From positions 186,001 through 250,000 of the forward strand of contig JARVKI010000061.1 in NCBI GenBank assembly GCA_036674765.1: a stretch of DNA of 64,000 bases. The letters are read 5' to 3'. The DNA comes from Seiridium cupressi (taxonomy: Eukaryota > Ascomycota > Sordariomycetes > Amphisphaeriales > Sporocadaceae). The translations under genes and the position numbers were made by a program. Positions 22,546 to 33,535 of the stretch are shown here, one piece after another; position 1 is the first letter of the stretch, and each line of letters starts with the position of its first letter. Below the pieces are notes generated by a model, which was not told the origin of the DNA, searched no databases, and saw nothing but the letters and a program-made list of their open reading frames with translations.

Positions 22546-24550
22546 CGCGCTATGGTCAGCTACCATCAATGCGCATTGGTGGTGGTGGGCTTCGAAGTCG
22601 GCTGTCCTTTGAGTCTGGAGTGGTATTATGGGGGACCATAGGCACACCTCCCAAATTCATGTAGCACAAGACAAGTCCTCAAAAGGAAACCGAGGTCGGG
22701 ATCGTCGGGCAGGCTGAGTAAAGTACACTGTACTTCGAGTGCGAACCCAACACAGCCGGGCGGATTTGGCAATGTCGCTGGTTATAGTGTCGAGGGGAGA
22801 GACAAAGACCAGCCGACAGAGGTTGGGGTCTGAGAGGAGATGAAATGGATTACTCACACACCATGGCGATGAGAGACTCTAAATGCAAGACTCGAGCGGT
22901 TGGGCAGGGCGAATGCGGATGTGGCTGATCTCTTGGGTATGGGGAATACCAAGACTTTGGAGCAACGGTGCGACTGTTTCGTTGCGAACGAGAAAGAATG
23001 AGAATGGTGTAGCGATCGACCGCTGACCCTCTGCCCTACATGCACATGTGTGGAGAAGGCGAGATGGGAAGGTTTGCTGGAAGCGGTAAAGACTGCCCGC
23101 TTTGTACTAAAGGCAATAGAGTTCGACTGCGATGTCCCTTCCTGCCTCGTCAGGTGAATGAGGAAGTACCTAGCCGAGAGACGTTGGAGGCGGGAAAGTG
23201 ATAGCCAAGAGTGCTTTGCAAATGCCTAAGCCTCGATGCCAATGGGATCCGGTTCTCTAGCAGGGCAGGGCGGTTCGTTGCGAGTAGCTCGAGGGAAGGA
23301 GCTTGTATGTAAAAGCTACTTGAGCTCACAACGGATGACGACGTCAGGGTGAAGACTTGAGACACACCAGCCTGGGACCCCTAGCTGCGCACTCTGGGAC
23401 GTCACATAGAGCTCATTTGCAGCACCGAAAGGTCCTTGCCCCCACCAGAGCTCGCGTGTTTGTTTGGGTACGGACGACCTAAAACGTGGGCGCTAACCAG
23501 GGCGAGCTCAAATCCCTGAAATAATCTGTGCACGCCTGCAGCTAAAACTTGAGATCTGTTTCCACCGCGCAAGAACGTCATGTCATCTCTGCGAATTTTC
23601 GCTTTTGGGTCCATGATACTGTACCTACTGTACGTGGTCAATTCCCCTCAAATCCTGCCGTCATATCAACGGATAAAGCTGACCAAATGATTCAGCGATG
23701 TTTTTGATTACTGCCAAGTGTGGCTGAGCAGAGTCATCGAAAGTTTCGCGGTACTTGGCAGCATGGCGCAGGAGGCCTCCCGTCATGTCCTCCAATGAGA
23801 CACACCAATGCCTGCAGCTCTCAAAGATCGCTATCGATAAAAGCTTTCCATTTTCTCTTGGCGGGATGTCGGTATTAAAGTGAACGCCTGCTGGCCTGAC
23901 GCCCGACCGACCCTAGTGATTATGGAGCATCTGCGGCAGGGATGGAGAAATTCATTCGTGCTTCCCGTTGCAGCGTGTCGGGCTCCGAGTGGGCGGCACG
24001 CCGCAGAATCTTGGCAGCTATTCTTGTGTCATGGGAGTTTGAACTTTATTGTATTACATGGGTACAGACTTGAAGGAACTGCTAGTCCTAGTGTGCAGCT
24101 TCGCTGCCATCATCCCATCCCACTCCGTTTGTATGAGTGCTCTCTTTATGTGGCCCTGGTCAGTCATTGATACATAGATTGCTTCGGGGCTCGTAAGAAT
24201 GCCTGATGTAATGCTGTGCTCTAGTGCTACGGTAGGTCTGATTCTCGGTGCAAAGGCCCACCTGTTCTCCTGCCTATCCGACGCTGTAGATCCACCGCTG
24301 GCTGAAATGTGTCAGTCCGGCTCCTCGCGTGTCTAAGCCCGCAGCCCGCAGCCTCGCACTCGCGATCTAACGCTGTCCACCGGCCGTGTCCATACTCCAC
24401 AGAAAAGCAACTCCATTATTACAAAAATCCCCGAGACGTTGAAAATTAAAGGGTGGAAATCCAAGGTAGCTATAGGGTGGTTATCTATGTCACTCAACCG
24501 ATCCTAACTCATCCCACGTAAACTCATGCTCCGATCCCCTCGTGGATCCG
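22546..24550. other. Long intergenic region, no recognised gene
   Basis: About 2 kb. The left part should be the exchanger promoter and leader. Short frames at 22854-23045, 23402-23641 and 23880-24170 show no motif. Nothing else recognised. Confidence 0.4.
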
Positions 24551-27342
24551 TCACGACATCAGAGCTATTGCTGCTCGTTAGCATTGCGTACACCAAAAGA
24601 GGCTGAGCTTGCATATAATCGACCTACCTGCCGTATACGCCTGATACCACGTTTGTGATACACCGCCATCAAGCCAAGCAGGATCGAAGGCCTTTTGGGT
24701 AAAGAAATTCCAGGCTGTATTTTGATCCACCGTTGCCAAGTTGCCATAGAGGATACTCCTCCAGCCTCCTTCAACCTTGTCAGCACGGCCGTTGTCGAAG
24801 TAGGTCGACCATTCCTGCGTCACGAAGTTAGCGGGCCGGGTCAGCTTGGTGCTCGGCAGCAAGGGCATCATGTGGATGCCCTGTATGTACTCGATGTTGC
24901 CGCCGAAGTAGGTCGTATGGTCGACCTTGTTCTCGTAGAGAATCCCGGCAACTCGATTGCCAATAAAGTTCGAGGGTTGCACTTTATTGTCCGAGGTATA
25001 TAGATAGTAGTTGCTGAGAGACCGCGTGATAATGGAGAGCATTAGGTTACCCCGGGCCTCCATGTTGACGTTACTGCTGACATTTCCCCACATCTTGATG
25101 GCATAGGCGTGCATTGCATCTTCCGAACTTGATTCTTGATCCTATGAACCGTGTTAGCTACGAGTCAAGGCAGCTTGGTTCGGGGGCGTGACCTTTCCAT
25201 CAAGAGTCTCGTAGAGACCATGCGCCCAGCTGTGTCCGTGGTACCAATCAAAGTTGCGTGAGACCGGGAAGTATTTGTCCTGGCTGCTCGGATTGGCTAT
25301 ATCTCGGACAAGGGTGTTGACATAGTCAATGTTGGTCTTGGTTAACCACGTGGGGTCTAGGTATCCGATGATGGCCGCAGCAAGAATGAAATAGCCGTAA
25401 TGGAAGTGATGATCATTATAATACGTGTTACCAAAGTCTGCGCCATTATTGCCGGTCTGGTAAGTGGCCGAGGACACTATTCCGCCCCAAGCACCTGCTT
25501 TCCCTGTCAGTGATAGACCGCTTTCCAGCACGATTGTTCTCTCACTCTCATAGTACAACGGAAACTGTTGACGGTTGAGCGCATATCGACTGAACGCCGA
25601 CTTGAGGTTATTCAGACCAGTCTGTGCCAGGTTCTTGTTTCCAAGCAGGTCGTTTACAGTATAGCATATATGGGCAAATTTTGCCAGGGCCTGCAAATTT
25701 CCTGGTTAGTGGGGAATTATTAGAACAGTTGAGTCTTACCTTTCCACCAAAATACATAGAATCCTGGTTCGACTGCTTGTCCATGTCCTGTGAGATCTCT
25801 TTCAGGGCCACAGGGGCAATCGTGCTGATATACAGCCCCTTCAACACTTTCTTTGGTCCGGTCTCGGGGTCCCATGGCGCGAAGTCCATGGCAATTGGCA
25901 TACTAGGCTCAACCATAGTCCAATAATCTCCAATGACGGCGGTAGCTAATCCCTTTGTTGTGGTTTGCAACTGCACCTTGGTCTTGCCGTTACTGGTATG
26001 GCTGTCGAAGGAGTCAACATGATGTGGTAAGGCATACATCAGCAGCTTGGTGTTTGTGATGCCGGCCTTCGCGTAATTGAACGAATAAGATCCTTTTGAA
26101 CCAGTCACCGAACCTGAAAGAGTAACGCCAGTTGGATATGTGCCAGATGCCGCATCTAAAATGGTTTCGGCACCGCCAGGATCTTTTGCAATCTGAATAA
26201 TGCCATTGAAGGGCTTGGCGGCCTTCGCGTATCCATTGTTAACAACGTTGAGATCGAATGTATCGCCCCTCGGAGAATAGGCATATACATGCCACGTGTT
26301 TCCATTCTCAAGGTACATGGTGTATTTAGTCACGCCGGGTTTGGGACCCTTGTTCGATTTTGTGACCTGCTTGAAAAACACAGCAGAGCTGATCACAGGG
26401 GTGCATCCTGAATAGATGGCTGTCACAAATGCCATGCCCTGAACCAGGGGGAAGGTTATCATGACTTTCCCTCCCGACTTGTCCAGTAAGTTGACATTGA
26501 CAGATTGGATTGCCATGTTATCCAGAGTCAATGCAGTTGTTTTCCCAAGCTCCGCGGCCGACAAGCACATTGCCTGAATCCCAATAGGATTAAGGTAATA
26601 TTGGACGGCATTCACACCAGGAACGCTCGACTTGCCGCCGTAAACTCTCTGGCTTGCCTCAGTATGTGAAATCCATAGACCCCAACTGGCCAAGACTCCC
26701 TGACCTTTCGCCCACGCAACGGAATATGGATACACATAGGCTGGTGCATTCTGATTGCCTAGATTAAAGTTTCCATAGAATTTGTTCGTTTGGTGCGGGC
26801 CCGAGCCAGTTACGCCAAGTCGTGGCACAGGATGGTCTGTCCTGACTGGAAATATTGCAGCCGGAGCATTGACAGCAATTGGTGCCCGAAAAATGTCTTG
26901 AGCTGGGGGAGGTTGTGACATAAACGGGTAGCTTTGTAGAGGTTGACAAAGCGGCTGTAATAGGCTTAGAACCCACTAGAAGCGACGTTGGACTAGGTAT
27001 GCTGTTTGTTGGGAAAGGGGGAACCTTCGATCGTCCTCCAGCCTCGAGAGATGTGACAATAATTCCAGCTGTATCGGGCTTTGGAGTAGTAGGCGAAGGC
27101 AGTATTTGAGCGAAACCTCTGGAATTGCTTGTAGTCTTAACGGAAACGGTCAAGTAGCCCTCTATATATGGATTTGGACCAGCGGGTCGGACAGCAGTGA
27201 TAGCGAGCGGAAGGAACTTTTCTCTATCTCGTGGGTTTAGATCTTGTTTGGCCGAGGCGGTGTGATGAGGTAATGGTACGCCTCGAATAGGGTTTACCTG
27301 AAGTATCGTCAGCAATAAGTACGACAACATGGTCATGCACAA
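24551..27342 (-). CDS. GH81 endo-1,3-beta-glucanase, secreted
   Basis: Cuts beta-1,3-glucan, in fungi often the cell's own wall during septum splitting, or a nutrient polymer. Exons 27025..27342, 25740..26954, 25193..25690, 24628..25141 and 24551..24564 give 852 aa, normal for the family. The N-terminus has a hydrophobic signal (MLSYLLLTIL) and a Pro/Thr-rich linker. The GH81 core runs from PVPRLGVT and KFYGNF through WSTY. The catalytic stretches are visible: YYNDHHFHYGYFI with the conserved Asp, and DQESSSEDAMHAYAIKMWG with the Glu pair. The exon 1/2 junction (intron 26955..27024) is the least certain because its donor, GTTCCC, is weak. The last exon encodes only four residues plus the stop. 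Confidence 0.88.
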
Positions 27343-28366
27343 CCGTAGGAAGTGGGTCAGGGGTTTTTGGATATAAGGATGCGGCGTGGAGTCGTAGACT
27401 CATTAGGGGACGTTGGGCCAAGGGTGCAAGTCTGCAGAATTCCGGAAAGATCTGCAAAGCGCCGTCTGCTCCAGCATATGTGATAGAAATTTCCAACAGG
27501 ATAATGTTGTACAAAAATATTGTTGTACCAAGTGCGTTAGTCTGAGTGTATATAATTGAGGTTTGGGGATGTACGGCACTTGTACGCAATAAAGCTGAAC
27601 CGTTCTCGCATCGGCAAACCTAGAGAATGGATCATGGTGCCCGAGGTGACGATGGAGCGGAAATAGACCAAGACATGGGCTTCTCCCACGCGGCATCCGG
27701 AATGAAGAATGGCATGTCTCGGAAAGTAAAGGTCCATTACCTTTTAGGTGAGTTGATCGAGCGAAGTCTGGAAATATCTTAGGAATGTTGACGTAAATTA
27801 CCGAGAAAAGGCGGTAGAATCTAAGCAATGATAGCGCAAGGAATGATTGCCTGAGGAATGGCCATAGGACAAGGTGAAGACGAAAGCTGTGGAAGCGAAT
27901 CCGTGTAGCCGAATGGAGAAAGTTGATGATGTTTGGCTAAGCAACCAACAAGGTTACCTGAAAGCTCTCCGTCACACATCCGATCAGTAGTTGCAAGAGG
28001 CTATCCTAGAGCCGTCACTGCCATGCGATCCGAATTGCTGTTTGCTCTTGCCCCATTGCTGGCTCTATGTAGAAGCCCACTTGAGCCTAATAAACAGTGG
28101 TAGGTGGATTGTAGTAACAGCTCGCCCCGCATCAAGCGAGCAGGATGGGCACAGGCTGCATTTTCCGGTTTGTACAAGTATAGCGATGCTCATGGTATCC
28201 GTGATTCAAGCCTCAAGTCGGAATACTTCAAAGAGGGAAATGTTCTGTACGTAGGCAGCGAGTATATGCCTATTTGTTGACGCGGTCCCTCTGAGTAACA
28301 TTTTTGATACATGATGTTTAAACCGCCATGATTTGCGCAGACTCGCACAGGAGATATACCATATAC
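27343..28366. other. Intergenic region upstream of the GH81 gene
   Basis: About 1 kb that should contain the GH81 promoter. Overlapping minus-strand frames at 27403-27828 have no recognisable product. Confidence 0.4.
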
Positions 28367-29216
28367 TCAAAGTCCTAGGGCATCAAATTGGCCTTCTTCC
28401 ACCGTTGTCACAGAACTTAGTTTCGAAGGTCGATACGCTTTCTTCAGACCAGAGTTGCCATACGCAGGACCGGAGCGTGATCGGCGTCTGTTGGCATCCT
28501 CCTGCTCCGCTTCCTCCTTTCTTTTCCTCTGCCTTCTCTCCTTCTCCTTGCTAACCACATCGGTCCTATTCTCCTTTCCCAGCCTTCGCAAAATCTTCCT
28601 ATCCAGGACCCAAGGTTTGCTGAGCACATCCGACTTAAAATCTCTGATCTTATTCCAGAACTCAACTTCCTGGCTGGTTGACCTGACATGTTGCATCTTT
28701 TGGATCTTGATCTGTTTTTGATCGCGGAAGAGTTTGAGGTTGCCTTTCACGTCTACCACCATGCCTACGTCGATTGCAGCATACAGGTTTGCGTTCAGAT
28801 CCGCGTTCTGATCAGCACCGGCGGCTTTCTCGACGTCCTCGCGGGCCCTCTCACCACTGGCCTGAGTGGATGGTGGGAGACCGACTGTGCATTCAATGCA
28901 TACGCCAGTGCTGTCGTCGACGGTGTAGACTCGACGGCCATAAAATGAATCAATCGCCACTACCAGTCCCACAACACGAACCCATCGGATCGGATGGTTT
29001 AGGTGAAAGAAAGTATCATCTTGGCCTGGCGACATAAATAAGCTTGACATATCTCAGTTTAAGCTTCGGGACGTTCAAGCTACCTTGGAATCCCGGATGC
29101 CATCGCAACTCATTGATATCGCTTGCCTGTAATGGGCACCATTTAGTGATGGTTGGGGACAAGTGATAACAATACTGCGGATATTCTTCGTATTCGGGCG
29201 ATGCAGCACTTGTCAT
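28367..29216 (-). CDS. stn1: Stn1-like OB-fold protein (CST telomere-capping complex)
   Basis: Stn1 binds Ten1 and single-stranded telomeric DNA and helps DNA polymerase alpha fill in the C-strand; nuclear. Exons 29084..29216 and 28367..29025 (intron 29026..29083) give 263 aa. The first exon reads PQYCYHLSPTITKWCPLQ, and the junction restores HPGFQGQDDTFFHLNHPIRW. That is followed by VRVVGLVVAIDSFYGRRVYTVDDSTG, the typical Stn1 OB-fold opening. Later, IDVGMVVDVKGNLKLFRDQKQI is the second half of the OB fold. The C-terminus is highly charged (Lys/Arg/Glu-rich) instead of a clear winged helix, so the protein is shorter than many relatives. Confidence 0.82.
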
Positions 29217-29643
29217 GGCATGTTGTGAAGGTTCAAGCAACAGCAAGGCAATGAAATATGGATTGGTACGACGTCAGCACCTCGCTTGGGGAATGCGCGT
29301 GGAGATTCCACCTGTGCAGGCTCAAATCAATTAAAGGAGCACGCGTCGCAAATCAAGGCAGCCCCACGGCAGCTGTTGGCCAGGTGATTATCTAGTTAGT
29401 ATGGATTACATCAGCCCTTGTCCGTCACATACAATACAGCATTTATAGATAAAAGTCAACAAGATCCATGTCATATCGTAGAACTGATATTTTCCGATCA
29501 GTAGGTTCATTTGGCCCATAACCATTCATATTTGTGCATTCATGACAAACACCATCGCTGAAACCATTGCAAAATCATACCGATCCTATGAGAACCAGCC
29601 AAACTCCAAACACGCCATGCCGCAGATATAGATGAACGGTCGA
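29217..29643. other. Intergenic region upstream of stn1
   Basis: About 430 bp: stn1 promoter and 3' flank of the DnaJ gene. Nothing specific seen. Confidence 0.4.
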
Positions 29644-30603
29644 TCATGTCTTCGATTTCTTACTGCGACCACCCCTACTCGACTTGGGATTGTCATCAGC
29701 GGGCGACTTCCTCTTGCCGAGCTTCTTTGAAGCAGCTTGAAACTCCTCTTCGGATGGCATGTCAGACATTCCGCCGCCATACTTGGCAGCTAGATTATCG
29801 AGGAAGCCCTCTCGGGACTTCTGATTGCGCTGGATCAGGGCCGCAAGGTCAGCCTCGGGATCCTTCTTGCTCTTCTTTCCCTTCTTGTTGTTGAACAACT
29901 TATCGTGGACGCCAAGCTCTTTGGCGTACTCCTCAGCCTCTGTAGCCTCGCCCTTGGCAGTTTTGATGCGGGCGTCCTTCGACTTCTTGCTCTCGTTGGT
30001 ATAAGCCTTAAACGCCTTGACATCCTTGCTGGCAATAGCCTCATCTATGATGCTACGGAAGCGCTCGTCATCTTCGAGGACATTGCTCAGCATGACCTCC
30101 TCATAGATCCTATCCATGTTGCCCTTGTGCTTCTCGTAGGCGACGAGAAGGTCGTCCTTCTCCTCATCCGATTTCTTGTACTTCTCGGCGAACTTGTTGA
30201 TGGCATCTTCCGAAACAGCGTCGCGGAACTGCTCGGCGTAGAAATCGGTCCAAGAAAAGTCGGAACTGCTGAGAGTCTCGGATGTGTCGCCTGTGGCATC
30301 GTAGCGCTTTCGCCGAACTGAATCGCTGAGGACCGCATAGGCTAGAGCGACCTGCTGGAACTTCTCCTTCGCTGCTTGTTTCTCCGCATCTGATCCTGAG
30401 ACCTTGTCTGGGATTCGTTCAAGTCAACCACAGTTACCATAGCGAAGAGCGATGGAGTGGTTCTTACCGGGATGGGTCTTGAGTGCTTGCTTCCGGTAGG
30501 CAGACTTAATCTGATCTGCGGTTGCTTTACGGTCGACCTCAAGAATCTCATAGGGATCGATGTTGGTTTCCTGAGGGATATCGTCAGACTCAGAATCGGA
30601 CAT
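29644..30603 (-). CDS. DnaJ-domain protein, DNAJC9-like
   Basis: Hsp70 co-chaperone. Exons 30468..30603 and 29644..30407 give 299 aa. The J domain is at residues about 17-85: DPYEILEVDRKATADQIKSA, the HPD motif created across the splice junction (KTHP|DKV), and AYAVLSDSVRRKRYDATG. After it comes SDFSWTDFYAEQF, then a charged helical region and a lysine-rich tail (KKGKKSKKD, KSSRGGRSKKSKT) that fits nuclear location. This layout matches DNAJC9, which in animals works with Hsp70 and histones. It is divergent from the deaminase gene, with 262 bp between start codons. Confidence 0.88.
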
Positions 30604-30865
30604 TATGACGGTGCGTTGTTCTAAAGAGTAAGTGTTGTGTTTTCCGGTGAAGCAGCTGTCAGTGCTTCGAACTCGAACTCGAACGTGTAGAAACGCGTCG
30701 CACGCGTCAAGTGAATTTATGCAAGTTTATGCGATAGTTCTTTAGTGAGATCGCGGGGTAGTGGGGTTGGTTTACAGTGGTGCAAAGCAGCGCGAACAAG
30801 TGCAATTGTTCAGATTCCAAGTAGGCCAATAATCCTCAGCATTATTTCAAGCTTTTGGATTCACA
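30604..30865. promoter_or_regulatory. Shared divergent promoter, DnaJ / deaminase
   Basis: Only 262 bp separate the two start codons, so both promoters must overlap here. No named element recognised. Confidence 0.5.
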
Positions 30866-31396
30866 ATGGCAGATCCTTCAGTGCCGCTCCCGGACATCAA
30901 TACCGGCAACCATAAGGGATACCTAAAACTCGCATTGTCTCTTGCCACTCAGTCACCACCCAGGCCCACGAACTACAGGGTTGGTGCTGTGCTGCTTGAT
31001 ACTGCCACCAACAAGATATTGTCTACCGGATACACTTTGGAGCTGCCAGGAAACACTCACGCAGAACAATGCTGCTTCGAGAAGCTTGCATCAGAACACG
31101 GTATAGACTCGGGCAATCTGTCTGAGGTTCTTCCTGATGAGGTCGTACTCTATACTACCATGGAGCCCTGTTCGTTCCGGCTCAGTGGGAATCTGCCCTG
31201 TGTTGACAGGATACTGGGCATGGGAAGCAAGATCAAGACAGTCTATGTCGGCGTCAAAGAACCCGAAAAATTTGTAAACAACAACTCGGGTAAGGCAAAG
31301 CTTCAGGGCGCTGGCATCAGTTTCGTGCATATAGAGGGCCTGGAGACAGACATCCTAAAAGTCGCGACTGCCGGGCACGAAGCCGCCGAAAAATAA
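30866..31396 (+). CDS. Stand-alone DRAP-deaminase-like (cytidine/deoxycytidylate deaminase fold) protein
   Basis: Intron-free, 176 aa. It has the zinc deaminase motifs: His65-Ala-Glu67 (NTHAEQCC), and Cys102 and Cys112 in MEPCSFRLSGNLPCVDRIL. The EPCSxRLSGNxPC form is the one seen in fungal riboflavin-pathway deaminases (Rib2/DRAP deaminase type), which deaminate the pyrimidine intermediate of riboflavin synthesis. There is no reductase or pseudouridine-synthase domain, so this is a single-domain version. A role in riboflavin synthesis is an inference; a cytidine or damaged-nucleotide deaminase is also possible. No targeting signal seen. Confidence 0.83.
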   Translation: MADPSVPLPDINTGNHKGYLKLALSLATQSPPRPTNYRVGAVLLDTATNKILSTGYTLELPGNTHAEQCCFEKLASEHGIDSGNLSEVLPDEVVLYTTMEPCSFRLSGNLPCVDRILGMGSKIKTVYVGVKEPEKFVNNNSGKAKLQGAGISFVHIEGLETDILKVATAGHEAAEK

Positions 31397-31914
31397 TCTC
31401 GAGCTGATCAGCCTTGCACTTGATTTACCAATCGCTTTCGACGTCAATCTTACGGCGGACCCGTCTGTTCCATCGGCCATCACTGCACCTGTCCGGAGGG
31501 TTTCTGCCAAGTCTTCTCGCGGAGCCCTCGGTCAACATAAACACCATGTCCCGATGTACAGTGGCAAAGCGCAGTTGGTCGGGATTGCGGGAGACCTTCC
31601 ATGGTGTGGCGCGCAGCGTCACCAACACTCGTCTAAGACTTGGAAAACTGGCGATCTCGGTTCACTAACCGAATTGAATCTCCTCACGAGGGGTTCAGCA
31701 GCTTGATTGGAGGATGTGGCAAACCCAATTGAACGGTTCTATACTAGATTTAAACCCGATTAGGCCTTTCGGGCCTGTTCCCTCCGTCCTCGTCGATGGG
31801 GTATAGTCAACGCCGAGAAATTTGGATAATGCAGCAATAAATACGACTTACAGCAACGGTCTGAAGGAATACGTGTTGTGAATTGAACTCCAGGAAACTA
31901 CTCGGTTCGTCAAG
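31397..31914. other. Intergenic region upstream of the mannanase gene
   Basis: About 520 bp containing the GH5 promoter. Short frames on both strands at 31414-31668 look like chance. Confidence 0.4.
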
Positions 31915-33404
31915 ATGAGGTTTGGTATCCAAAGTACTCTCTCGCTCGGCCTCCTGGCCAGCCAGGTCAACGCTCGCTTCCTCAATACAACCAAGCCAAA
32001 AGGTTTTGTGACAACCAATGGAACAAAGTTTCAATTGGATGGGCAGGACTTTTACTTCGCTGGCAGCAATGCTTACTACTTCCCCTTCAACAATGTTAGT
32101 AGAAGTGTAAAATTGAGTGTTTCCAATTGGGATGCCAAACTAATTGTCGGCATTTAGAACGAGTCAGACGTAGAACTGGGTCTCCGAGCCGCCAAGGATG
32201 CTGGCTTGAATGTGTTTAGGACTTGGGGCTTCAACGATAAGAATTTGACTTATGATCCCAATGGTTTGCCTCAGTACGGAAGCGAAGGCGCAGGTGCAAC
32301 CGATGTCGTCTTCCAATGGTTTGCCAACGGCACCTCAACTATCAACATCAATGCCTTTGACAAGGTAGTCGAGGCTGCCACGAAAGCCGACATCAAGCTC
32401 ATCGTGACCTTCACGAACAACTGGGCCGATTACGGCGGCATGGACGTCTACACTCTCAATCTTGGTGGCCAGTACCATGACGATGTAAGCTGAAACACTG
32501 CAGCACAAGCGATAATATCGATGCTAACCCTGATCGGCAGTTCTATGTTCTGCCCAAGATCAAGGCCGCCTACAAGCGGTACATTGAGACGCTCATCACA
32601 CGCTACCGTGACTCGCCCACCATATTTGCTTGGGAGTTGGCCAATGAGCTTCGTTGCGGTGCTGACGGAACTCGCAACATTCCTACGAGCGGCAACTGCA
32701 CCACTGAAACTCTCTCATCTTGGATTGATGAAATGAGCACGTACGTCAAATCGCTCGACCCTTACCACCTCGTCACCTGGGGTGGAGAGGGCGAGTTCAG
32801 CCTACCCGAGGGCTCGGATGACTGGGCGTATGCTGGCGCCGACGGAGGAAATTTCGACCATGAGATCAGCCTGCCTAATATTGACTTTGGTGTATTTCAC
32901 TCCTATCCGGACTGGTGGTCTAAAACGGTTGAGTGGACCAACCAATGTAAGTTCTTTCTAGGGTCTCTTCTCGCCTCCCGGGGTTTGATTTTGGGGTGTA
33001 TACAATGTCTTGAGAATCAGATACTCTCGAGACCCAATTTAGAACATTAAGGCCCTTTTCGTCAAAGCAATGACTAACCCTGATGTGTAGGGATAAAGGA
33101 TCACGCTGCGGCCGGCGTTACAGCGAACAAGCCGGTCGTGCATGAAGAATATGGTTGGTTGACGCCCGAGGCGCGGCTTGAGGACCTCAACAAGACGGCG
33201 GCTGCGAATGAGACCAGGGTCACGGTGCTGGGCGGCTGGCAGAGCATTATGGAAGAAGTCCAGATGCCGGACATGTACTGGCAGTACGGCTTCTCGAACT
33301 ATTCTTATGGACGAAACAACGATGATGGCTTCACCATCTACTTGGACGATGCAGAAGCGCAGCCCCTGATTTACGAACATGCTGCAAAAGTCAACTCGGT
33401 TTAG
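31915..33404 (+). CDS. Secreted GH5 endo-1,4-beta-mannanase
   Basis: Cuts beta-1,4-mannan in plant cell walls. Exons 31915..32094, 32158..32484, 32541..32946 and 33091..33404 give 408 aa. A signal peptide covers residues 1 to about 20 ([20 protein letters not shown]). The (beta/alpha)8 barrel shows the GH5 subfamily 7 pattern: [22 protein letters not shown] and [12 protein letters not shown] with the acid/base Glu205. Further on are the FHSYPDWW stretch, then [10 protein letters not shown] with the nucleophile Glu324, and [10 protein letters not shown]. There is no carbohydrate-binding module. Intron 3 is long (144 nt) for this window. The gene is convergent with an MFS transporter gene 131 bp away. 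Confidence 0.92.
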
Positions 33405-33535
33405 AATGTAGGCTTGCATTACAGATGCGGAGAAGCAAAAGCCACTGTTATTCATGGAGTCTATATATGTGTTTGTTATGATTCTTCTAGGATCCGACAG
33501 TATTCGACGACTCATTTGCGTGAGATTGATTTTCT

